Shown here: piece after piece, positions 55,260-63,020 of the stretch
Layout: the number at the start of each line of letters is the position of its first letter
How positions within the stretch are numbered: position 1 is the stretch's first letter
NCBI GenBank assembly: GCA_026988245.1
Contig: JALSLR010000035.1
Coordinates: forward strand, 62,001-126,000
Source: Sulfurimonas sp.
Lineage (GTDB): Bacteria; Campylobacterota; Campylobacteria; Campylobacterales; Sulfurimonadaceae
Length of the DNA stretch: 64,000 bases
Direction: 5' to 3'
The notes under the pieces: generated by a model
Database searches by the model: none
Told to the model about the DNA's origin: nothing
Seen by the model: only the letters and a program-made list of their open reading frames with translations
Position numbers and translations under genes: made by a program

Positions 55260-56027
55260 ATGATGAAATTATTTATAAAACTATTGTTAATAAATTTAGT
55301 AGTTTTTGGCTCGCTTAATGCAAATGATGAGGTGAAAGATGCACTAATATGTAATGAAGATGTGGAGTTTTATGAGTATTGTAATAAGCTCAAAGCAAAT
55401 TATTATGAAAAAAAGAACGATATGGATTCTATACTCTATATGACTGATTCACTTGATTATTTATCAGATACTCGCAACAGAATGAGCCGAGACTTAGCGG
55501 ATAAAATATTTTTGGTTATGAGTGATATCTCAAAGACTATTAAAGTTGCAACTAATGAGGTTCGTAAAGAGAAGTATAAAGCTTTAGGGATGGTTGTGTT
55601 ACCTGTGAAGTTTGGTTCAGCAACAAAACTCAAGTATAGAAAAAAAGCAAACATGGCGCGAGGAAAACTCAAAGCACAGATAAAAGATTTTTACAGATCA
55701 TATGAGAAGCATGATGATGAGTTTTTAACAGATATCTTAACGATGAATGGTTCTACTTTTATAGTCTTGCCTGAAATAGTCCAGTATGAAGAGCTTAAAA
55801 ATGCACTGTATGAGACAAAAGAAGCAGAATTACAAATCGCAATTGATGGTTTTTTTGGCATAGAAAAAGGGATGAGTGAGTCAGTTATATCTCTTGGTTT
55901 AAAGATAGATAAAAATGGAAAAATACGAAGACTTAACGATAGAAAAACAGAGTACGAAATGATAAAAAAAGCGATTATTGAACTGATAGATAATGCGTTA
56001 GGCGATATCGCCTCTCAAGAGGAGTAG
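55260..56027 (+). CDS. exported protein of unknown function
   Basis: About 255 residues with a signal peptide (MMKLFIKLLLINLVVFG, cleavage near LNA) similar in sequence to the signal of the next gene. The mature part is helical and basic, with two Cys near the N-terminus (ICNEDV, YCNKLK). I choose ATG 55260 because GAGG at 55248-55251 lies eight bases before it. A frame from 55245 exists but begins inside the previous gene. No family is recognised. Confidence 0.68.
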   Translation: MMKLFIKLLLINLVVFGSLNANDEVKDALICNEDVEFYEYCNKLKANYYEKKNDMDSILYMTDSLDYLSDTRNRMSRDLADKIFLVMSDISKTIKVATNEVRKEKYKALGMVVLPVKFGSATKLKYRKKANMARGKLKAQIKDFYRSYEKHDDEFLTDILTMNGSTFIVLPEIVQYEELKNALYETKEAELQIAIDGFFGIEKGMSESVISLGLKIDKNGKIRRLNDRKTEYEMIKKAIIELIDNALGDIASQEE

Positions 56028-56031
56028 GGTT

Positions 56032-56505
56032 GTGAAGTTATTTGTAAAGCTATTGCTTATTATCACCTTAGCATCATCAGCATTGATGTCCTCCTCTGAG
56101 GCAACTGTAATTTTTTCAAAAAAGATGGATGCCAAATATGATGAAAAAGTATATAGAAAAGTCACTATTCTTTTTACTGAGGCAAGACTCAAGCTACAAA
56201 AAAAGTATAAAAAATACTTAAACTTTGAATATAGAGATGAGTTAGTTGAGGGTAAAAAAAATATTATAAAATATCTCAAAGAAAATAAGGCACGTTATTA
56301 TGTGTACCTCAATATCAAAGAGAAAAAGTGTAAAAATACTATTTGTAAGGTTGACTACATTATTAAAGTAGTGGATGGTAAAAAGAAAAAAAATATCACA
56401 CTTAAGGTCAAGGCAAACATAAATAACAACGAGTTTGCAGAGATAAAATCAGCCCTCATAAAATCAAATACTAAAAAATTAGTCAAATTTTTGAAGAAAC
56501 GATAG
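56032..56505 (+). CDS. small exported protein of unknown function
   Basis: The 157-residue protein starts at GTG 56032 with GGAGTAGGG just upstream, overlapping the end of the previous gene's ribosome region. A signal peptide (KLFVKLLLIITLASSALMS) precedes a very Lys-rich domain with alternating strands (RYYVYLNIKEKKCKNT, CKVDYIIKVVDGKKKK) and two Cys that could form a disulfide. No family is recognised. An exact word (CTTAGCATC at 56067) lies within the signal-peptide codons. Confidence 0.68.
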   Translation: MKLFVKLLLIITLASSALMSSSEATVIFSKKMDAKYDEKVYRKVTILFTEARLKLQKKYKKYLNFEYRDELVEGKKNIIKYLKENKARYYVYLNIKEKKCKNTICKVDYIIKVVDGKKKKNITLKVKANINNNEFAEIKSALIKSNTKKLVKFLKKR

Positions 56506-56515
56506 GATTATATAG

Positions 56516-57571
56516 ATGTACAAGTTTGCTTTTAAAATTATTTTAGCAATCTTAAATAAATCAACACAGTATATTAGCTTCATAGCAATAACTCTCTTTT
56601 TAACTTTCTTTCTCATGATAAAAGAGGGACTTATAACGTATGAAGATAAGTTTATAAACTCTCTTAAAGGGCTTTATCCTGAGTTCGTTACCACTTCAAA
56701 GTCAGCACTCAAAGCATTAGAGGGTAAGGATGTAGAGATTGTCAAAGAGATATTTGTCTATAGTGAAGAGATTTTGCTCAGCTATGATGGAGATGAGGAT
56801 ATATCTAAGTTTATGAATATTCGCACCTATGATGCTAAGCATAAGGGGGCACTTTTTTCAAGTATCGATACAGATGAGACATGTGATGCTAATGAAAAAA
56901 CACTCTGGCTTAGTAACCGTCTTTACAACAATATGGCACAAGATAATGCTTTTGATAAAAAACATCTTTACTTTATGGGAAATGATGATGAGTATATAGA
57001 GTATAACTTCTGTGTCTTTCATCTTGCAAATGATGAAAAATGGCTAGTTACATCTACACTCAATGCTAAAGAGATGGCATATATGCCACTCCCTCTTAAT
57101 ACCATCTATACAACAGATAAGAAAATTAAAAAGATGCTTTATGGGATGAAAAAGGTTTATAACTGGAAAAAATATATAGACTATGAAGACTTAGGAGTTT
57201 TTCTTTTAGCGATGCATGTTTCAGATGTTTTTTTACTTGCATTTTTTCTCTTTTTGGTGATATTTATGATTATTACTTTTTCCTCACTTGCTAAGGAGTT
57301 TGAAGCGAGTATATTTTTGAAAAAAATCTTTGGTATGAATATATATGACACCATATTACTTCTTAGTACTTTTTTTGTTACCTATGTAGTACTTATTCTC
57401 GTTTTTGTTCTTGTTGAGCATACGCTACTATCATTTGCTCTAACAAATGTTTTAGGTACTAGCCTATCGCTTGATACAAAAAATCTTGGTATTATAGGAA
57501 TATTTCTCGTACTTATTGGGATTGTTGTCTCGGTTGCAGTGAGTAAAAAGTACCATAGGTTGCCATTTTGA
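56516..57571 (+). CDS. FtsX-like ABC permease, smaller subunit (TagS-like)
   Basis: The 351-residue protein has an FtsX layout: one N-terminal helix (YISFIAITLFLTFFLMI), a periplasmic domain (about residues 40-220), and three C-terminal helices with the coupling-type segment FEASIFLKKIFGMNIYDTILL. It overlaps the second permease by four bases and both feed the ATPase at 59329. Sequence is diverged from MacB and LolC/E. In TagQRST systems of type VI secretion loci a permease of this type passes a signal across the inner membrane. Exact word at 56831. Confidence 0.82.
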   Translation: MYKFAFKIILAILNKSTQYISFIAITLFLTFFLMIKEGLITYEDKFINSLKGLYPEFVTTSKSALKALEGKDVEIVKEIFVYSEEILLSYDGDEDISKFMNIRTYDAKHKGALFSSIDTDETCDANEKTLWLSNRLYNNMAQDNAFDKKHLYFMGNDDEYIEYNFCVFHLANDEKWLVTSTLNAKEMAYMPLPLNTIYTTDKKIKKMLYGMKKVYNWKKYIDYEDLGVFLLAMHVSDVFLLAFFLFLVIFMIITFSSLAKEFEASIFLKKIFGMNIYDTILLLSTFFVTYVVLILVFVLVEHTLLSFALTNVLGTSLSLDTKNLGIIGIFLVLIGIVVSVAVSKKYHRLPF

Positions 57572-59328
57572 AGAAGCTTTCTTTTATCTTTAACATACTT
57601 AAAAGACGAATTTTAAATATAGTGTTATTATCTATTATGTTTCTAGCTTTACTCCTCATCTTTACGCTTGGCTTCTCTCTTAAAGATCTGTTTTATGAAT
57701 ATTTGCGTTCAGGTTATGGTAATGTAGCAGATCTGCAGGTAAAACTAAACAATCTTCCTCAAAAACAACTATTAGAGATAAAGAAAAAGATTCACTCTAT
57801 AGATAAATCTATAGATATTTTATTTGGTTATGAAGATGTATACTCTATAACTATTACAGATAGCCAAGACTCCACTCTTGCAAAGGATATGCCTATCCTT
57901 GTAAAAGGTTTAAACTTTCAAAAGATCATTCAGGTCGAACTTGATGGAAAAAGAGAGAACTTAGAGATAGAGAGTTTTGAGTATGATGATAATCTTAAAA
58001 TAGTTCTCAATCTCAATGGCTTAAAAGTTGATGATAAAGACTCTATAAAATTTTTAACCTATGATGATGCAATAGCACTTGACTTTTGTACCCTTACTTT
58101 CTTAGAAAAAGATACCTTAAGTATAGAGTCTAAGTACTGTGAAGATGATGTCGATAGACTCTTTTTTAAAATAGATGAAAAAAACAGTAAATTTTTAGAA
58201 GTGTATTTAGATGATAAAAAAACAAAATTAAAGATAGTTGAAGTAGATAAACTTTATAGAACTCTAGTATTGCAATATAAAAATGAGCTACAAGTAAAAA
58301 AGATCTTCATAAACTTAGAAAACATACAGCTTCCAAACTCTTCAGTAGCATCACTAGAATCTTTTGATGGGGAGCTCATAGTGAGTTTTAAAAGGGATGA
58401 AAATTTAGAACTTAAATATAAACGCTATATAGCCAAAATCCTTCGAAATTACATCAACTATAACCGTTTTGTCTTACGTGTAAAAAATTACGCATTTAGT
58501 GATGAAGAGGAGTATAGAGACCCTCTTGAAGTGATGCAAGAGAAGGAGTTAGTAAGGCTAAATGAATTGACTGATTTTTTAGATATGGTTACTTTTAGCA
58601 ATGGCAACGCTGCTGTGAGCTCTAGCTACCTTGCCTACGACTTAAATAACCTTGGTATATTGGATAATTTTACAATGAGTATAGATGGTGTAGAGTTTCA
58701 AGCAAGCATTCGTTCTACTTTTGATTATGCACCAGAACGCATATACGATAAAAACATCTTGATATTTAACAAAAAAGTTTTGGAAAATGAACTTGGTATT
58801 GGGGATGCAAACAATTTTATAGATATATATGCACAAAGCTTAGATGATGATACACTTACTCAGATAAAAAAGATGCTCCTGAGTTATGATGCTAAAGCCA
58901 AATTTATTATTCAAGAAGAAATTATTCCATCTATAGGTCCTAAAAAAAGAATGTTTAACATAGTTGTAGTAAGCTTTAGTTTATTTATATTTGGAATATT
59001 GTTTATAGCTATGTATGTAGTGTTACGTCAGTTTTACTCCAACTTTGAGAGTGAGTTGGCACTTTTAAAACTTTTTGGATTAAATCATCCTTTTCAAACC
59101 TACATAAATAGTATAAGTTTTTTAATCTCAGCTGTGAGTATATACTTTGTATTAAGGTATGAGGAGAATAGCATCAACTCTATTATGATGCAGTACTTTT
59201 TTACAAGATATGATTTTGATATCAAAAATTATAGTATCTCACTTATCATATTAGCTGTGTACATACTGATTATATATTTCTTGGAAAGAGTAAGTATGAA
59301 AAAATTAAACCTAATAAAAGGACAGTAG
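57568..59328 (+). CDS. FtsX-like ABC permease, larger subunit
   Basis: A 586-residue permease: an N-terminal helix (ILNIVLLSIMFLALLLIFTLG), an unusually large periplasmic domain of about 430 residues, and three C-terminal helices with the segment FESELALLKLFGLNHPFQTYI. The domain is much larger than in LolC/E (roughly 200-250 residues), so it may bind a large partner. It abuts the ATPase gene. It is Lys-, Asp- and Glu-rich with few Cys (two, in FCTLTFL and KYCEDDVD), so the fold is not evident. Confidence 0.82.
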   Translation: MKKLSFIFNILKRRILNIVLLSIMFLALLLIFTLGFSLKDLFYEYLRSGYGNVADLQVKLNNLPQKQLLEIKKKIHSIDKSIDILFGYEDVYSITITDSQDSTLAKDMPILVKGLNFQKIIQVELDGKRENLEIESFEYDDNLKIVLNLNGLKVDDKDSIKFLTYDDAIALDFCTLTFLEKDTLSIESKYCEDDVDRLFFKIDEKNSKFLEVYLDDKKTKLKIVEVDKLYRTLVLQYKNELQVKKIFINLENIQLPNSSVASLESFDGELIVSFKRDENLELKYKRYIAKILRNYINYNRFVLRVKNYAFSDEEEYRDPLEVMQEKELVRLNELTDFLDMVTFSNGNAAVSSSYLAYDLNNLGILDNFTMSIDGVEFQASIRSTFDYAPERIYDKNILIFNKKVLENELGIGDANNFIDIYAQSLDDDTLTQIKKMLLSYDAKAKFIIQEEIIPSIGPKKRMFNIVVVSFSLFIFGILFIAMYVVLRQFYSNFESELALLKLFGLNHPFQTYINSISFLISAVSIYFVLRYEENSINSIMMQYFFTRYDFDIKNYSISLIILAVYILIIYFLERVSMKKLNLIKGQ

Positions 59329-60066
59329 ATGGCACTAGAGTGTAGAGATGTATCGTTTTCGTTTGTAGATAATGCTGGAGTTGAGAAACAAATACTCAAA
59401 AATATGTCATTTAAACTTGATAAAAATCAGATCAAACTTGTTTATGGACACATTGGTGCAGGGAAATCAACACTTATCTATCTTTTAGCTGGTTTGCTGG
59501 ATGATTTTGAGGGGGAGATAGATTGGGATGATTATCATTTTACGAACATATCACCCAAGTTAGACAAGATTCGTAGTAAATATATGTCTATAAATTTTTC
59601 AAACTTTTTTTATTTAAAAGATATGAATGTAGAAGATAATATCATGTTTCCTGCAGTTTTTTCTAAAAAGAAAAAGAGCTATATAGATGAGAGACTAGAG
59701 ATGATGTATGAGACCTTTTCAGATATCCAATTAAGTGATACGGAGGTGTTTAACCTCAAAAACTTTCGCAATAAAAAGATAGGTACTATGTCAAATGGTC
59801 AACGAGAGATTGTGATGCTAGCACGGATGTTGATGAACGATTCTAAGTATATACTAGCTGATGAGATGTTACGATCGTTTAATACTAATGTAAAAAAACA
59901 AATGTTAGAGATTTTATTTGATAAATTTCATCTTGGTACTGCAAATTCAGCTTTAATTATTACACATGATGATAAAATGCTAGAGTATATGAAAGAGTAT
60001 TCTAAAGGCAGAGTTGACATAACTGCGTATGATTTTATAGATAAAACTCTTAAGGAGAGGGTATGA
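59329..60066 (+). CDS. ABC transporter ATPase with altered Q-loop and D-loop (TagT-like)
   Basis: A 245-residue ATPase. Walker A (GHIGAGKST) is intact, as are the signature (MSNGQREIVMLARM), Walker B acidic pair (YILADE) and switch His (IITHDD). Two elements differ: the Q-loop region reads INFSNFFYL, with Ser where Gln is expected, and after Walker B comes MLRSFN instead of PTANLD. ATP binding looks preserved, but coupling to the permeases may be changed, as in a regulated or slow switch. It overlaps the next gene by four bases. Confidence 0.88.
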   Translation: MALECRDVSFSFVDNAGVEKQILKNMSFKLDKNQIKLVYGHIGAGKSTLIYLLAGLLDDFEGEIDWDDYHFTNISPKLDKIRSKYMSINFSNFFYLKDMNVEDNIMFPAVFSKKKKSYIDERLEMMYETFSDIQLSDTEVFNLKNFRNKKIGTMSNGQREIVMLARMLMNDSKYILADEMLRSFNTNVKKQMLEILFDKFHLGTANSALIITHDDKMLEYMKEYSKGRVDITAYDFIDKTLKERV

Positions 60067-60572
60067 AATATTTTATAGTAACATTGTTGCTTTTGGTCAA
60101 TCTCAAAGCGTATGATTTTGTTCTTTTAAACTCTACAGAGATAGATGATCAAGACATTATTGACAGAATCGAAAATCAAGTGAGAAACTACTATTTTAGC
60201 CCAGAAAATGAAGTTATATTTACTCCGCTTGAAGATAAAGAGGCAGTACTAGAGATACTAGATGAGTACGATTATAGCGGTGATATAGATGAACAAGAAC
60301 AACTCATAGCAAAATATGAAGATCTCCAAGATGACTTAAAGATTATTTTTGAAACAAAATATATACTTATCGTTAAAGAGAAAACAAATCGTGAAAATCG
60401 CAAAGAGTTGGAAGTTGTACTTAAAGTAGAGAATATGGACTATTTTGATGGTAACTTTGTGATGCCAAACATAGATGAAAAGACACAACATTACATTGAT
60501 ACCATAACCAATATAGTACTTACTTACCTCGTGTATAAAGATAAAAACTTTATAAATGTACATCAGTTGTAG
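60063..60572 (+). CDS. exported acidic protein of unknown function
   Basis: The 169-residue protein has a short signal peptide (FIVTLLLLVNLKA). The mature domain is acidic, with alternating beta and helical segments (KIIFETKYILIVKEKTN, KELEVVLKVENMDYFDG). No Cys is present and no family is recognised. It sits between the ATPase and the FGE-fold gene, overlapping the first by four bases, and is likely a periplasmic partner of the permeases. Confidence 0.66.
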   Translation: MKYFIVTLLLLVNLKAYDFVLLNSTEIDDQDIIDRIENQVRNYYFSPENEVIFTPLEDKEAVLEILDEYDYSGDIDEQEQLIAKYEDLQDDLKIIFETKYILIVKEKTNRENRKELEVVLKVENMDYFDGNFVMPNIDEKTQHYIDTITNIVLTYLVYKDKNFINVHQL

Positions 60573-60581
60573 GGTTGTGGG

Positions 60582-62561
60582 ATGAGATTTTTACTATTAA
60601 TTATAACTATATTTTCTTTTGCATATGCACGTGATGGGGTTAAAAATATCACCCTACATACTATGGATGTGAGTGAAGTATCTCAAAAAGTGGACAAAAG
60701 GTTAATGAATATCTCTTTGAGTAAACTTAAGAAAACTTCAGACTATAAACATCATATACAAAACATGAGTAGACTCCAACAAGATATAAAAAGTATCATC
60801 TCAACCCAATACGAACTTCAATCTATTGACAAAGAGTTACAAGCTGCTATCAAGAGCTATGATGAAGCAGAAAAAAGATATACAAAAAAGATGTCTGAGA
60901 TTTATGACGCGCATAAGCAAACATCGAGAGTACTTTACTATCTTGTCCATTATCCTCTTGAAGAGGATTATTTGGGAAAACTTAAAAATACTCTTGTTGA
61001 TAAGTATGCTATTATAAAGTTTGAGCAAAATACAGAGATTCAAGAGTCTTCAAAAGGTGTTGTAAAGTATAACAATGTTGTGAGTACAACCAAAGATTTT
61101 GGTCAAATGCAAATGGAAACACTCAAAGATATCACCTTTAGAGATAAAAACCTAAACTTTAAAATTATCAAAGTAACACAGCATCCATTTGTAAAAACAA
61201 AAGAGACTACTTACTCCAAAGCAACGACAAAAGAGATAGACAAGTTTAAAGAGAGTAAAAATATAGGGGTCCTTGAACTCAATGACTTTGATCTAGTGAA
61301 TGCTATATACCTACCAAAGATGATGCTAACATATGAAGAGATAGAAAAAATAATGAAACCTCTTCGTTTAAACATCAATATAAACTCTCAAACTAAAAAA
61401 CTTACAAAAAGTTCCCAAACTATCATACAAACTATCAAAAAAATAGAGCAACAACATGATAAATATATAGCCTCTCTTAATAAACGCTCAAGCGTTATTA
61501 ACGCTTTAACTTTTAAGCAAGAACAACAAAAAGATATATTGGCAACGAAATTGCAAGAGGCAAAAAAAATATCAAATTACTACTCTATAGAATTAAATCT
61601 TGATGATTTACAAAAGCTCATTATCGTGACACCAAAGCTTTATAGTGCTTATGTAGAACTTGGTGAAGAGAAAGATTTTGTCAAACGCAAAGTAAACTCC
61701 TATCTTAAAAAGCTTAGCATCACAGAGCTCGCACAGTCTGAGACGCTCAGTAACTATGTCGATCTCAAGACGCAAAATATCACAAAATCAAAGCTTGTGG
61801 AGTATGAGTCTATCCACTTTTTCCCTTTTGTTCAGGGTAATGAGATGGCTATGCTTGTTTTTGGAGTGATTAAGCTTGAAGATAAGATAGATGAGAGTGA
61901 TTATATTAGCCGTGATTTAAAATACTCATCATATACATTTGTCCCAGTAAACAAAGCAAACAAAACACTCTTTGTCGCAACAACAGAGGTGACACTTGGA
62001 AGCGTGAAGGAGTTTGTAGAGACGCATAGAGTGAACAAGTATTTTGACAGATACTGTGTACAAGATTCTCTTTTACCAGAGGATGCTAAGGATTTTAAAA
62101 ATATTTCTAGTGAGTACTATGAGTATCCTGCTGTGTGTTTTAAACCTCAGAGGGTTGCAGAGTTTGTAGAGTGGCTTGGGAAAAAACTAGGTAAAAGACT
62201 TAGCTTTGCAACTCCAGATGAATGGTCGTATGTAGCTTCAAATGCCTCATCTAGTGAATACTGTTGGGGAAATGCAACGCTTGATGAACTCAACGAAGAT
62301 GGACTGAAGCCTGCAAATATTTACTATGAGGACCAACAAGATACTACAATAGAAAAAGTAAAATCTTTTAAAAAATCAAGACTTGGTATCTACGATATGT
62401 GTGGAAATGTGCATGAGTTAGTAAAAGATGGTGATGTTTATATGATAGAGGGGAACTCATACATAAGTTTTGTAGAACCCTCTAATGCTCCAGCCTTAGA
62501 GTACGAAGAATCCCTCAACCCTATGATAGGTTTAAGAGCATTTTATAGATTGGAGAAGTAG
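60582..62561 (+). CDS. periplasmic coiled-coil protein with C-terminal FGE/SUMF1 fold (TagR-like)
   Basis: The protein is 659 residues with a signal peptide (LLLIITIFSFAYA), long helical coiled-coil stretches (about residues 25-110 and 270-360), and from about residue 455 a formylglycine-generating-enzyme fold. FGE signs are TTEVTLGSVKEFVETH, FVEWLGKKLGKRLSFATPDEWSYVAS, YDMCGNVHELV and the final GLRAF. The TagR proteins of T6SS loci are periplasmic FGE-fold proteins beside an FtsX-type permease and ATPase, as here, but they are shorter. Whether it is an enzyme or a binding domain is unclear. Exact words at 61713 and 62082. Confidence 0.84.
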   Translation: MRFLLLIITIFSFAYARDGVKNITLHTMDVSEVSQKVDKRLMNISLSKLKKTSDYKHHIQNMSRLQQDIKSIISTQYELQSIDKELQAAIKSYDEAEKRYTKKMSEIYDAHKQTSRVLYYLVHYPLEEDYLGKLKNTLVDKYAIIKFEQNTEIQESSKGVVKYNNVVSTTKDFGQMQMETLKDITFRDKNLNFKIIKVTQHPFVKTKETTYSKATTKEIDKFKESKNIGVLELNDFDLVNAIYLPKMMLTYEEIEKIMKPLRLNININSQTKKLTKSSQTIIQTIKKIEQQHDKYIASLNKRSSVINALTFKQEQQKDILATKLQEAKKISNYYSIELNLDDLQKLIIVTPKLYSAYVELGEEKDFVKRKVNSYLKKLSITELAQSETLSNYVDLKTQNITKSKLVEYESIHFFPFVQGNEMAMLVFGVIKLEDKIDESDYISRDLKYSSYTFVPVNKANKTLFVATTEVTLGSVKEFVETHRVNKYFDRYCVQDSLLPEDAKDFKNISSEYYEYPAVCFKPQRVAEFVEWLGKKLGKRLSFATPDEWSYVASNASSSEYCWGNATLDELNEDGLKPANIYYEDQQDTTIEKVKSFKKSRLGIYDMCGNVHELVKDGDVYMIEGNSYISFVEPSNAPALEYEESLNPMIGLRAFYRLEK

Positions 62562-63020
62562 ATGAAATTTTATAGTTTTATTATTATAGCAAGCATGATG
62601 CTAAGTGGTTGTGGCTCAAGCGATGTAAAGCCAGCAAAAAAAGAACAAGTAAAAGTTTTTAAAGAAGAAGTAAAAAAACTCTCTGTTGTGCAAGACTCTT
62701 TAGTTCCGAAGTGGGTGGCGAATCCAGATACTGGTGGTAATATAGGGGCAGTGGGTGTAGTAAAACTCATGAAAAACAAAAAAAAGCAAGAGTATATCGC
62801 AAAAAAACTTGCTATCGCAGAGCTTCAAGAGCGTAAGCGGGTGATGATGAGTTCAAGTGTCGATAACAAAGAGCTGGTAAAAAATGGTACAGTTATAGAA
62901 AGTGACTTAATCCAGACTACTAAACAAACCTCAAGCCACTTTAACTCGGATGTGATTGTGAAAAAAGCTGAGTATAGTGATGATGAGAGTTACTATGTTT
63001 GGATGGTGATAGAAAAATGA
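62562..63020 (+). CDS. LPP20-like lipoprotein of the envelope operon
   Basis: A 152-residue lipoprotein with the lipobox MMLSGC. The mature part contains PKWVANPDTGGNIGAVGVVK, then KLAIAELQERKRVMMSS and a C-terminal strand DESYYVWMVIE, which is the LPP20 layout. It may be the outer-membrane partner of the FGE-fold protein, as TagQ is in TagQRST. The ATG follows the FGE gene by four bases, and the stop overlaps the next gene's ATG. An exact word at 62597 lies in the signal-peptide codons. Confidence 0.78.
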   Translation: MKFYSFIIIASMMLSGCGSSDVKPAKKEQVKVFKEEVKKLSVVQDSLVPKWVANPDTGGNIGAVGVVKLMKNKKKQEYIAKKLAIAELQERKRVMMSSSVDNKELVKNGTVIESDLIQTTKQTSSHFNSDVIVKKAEYSDDESYYVWMVIEK

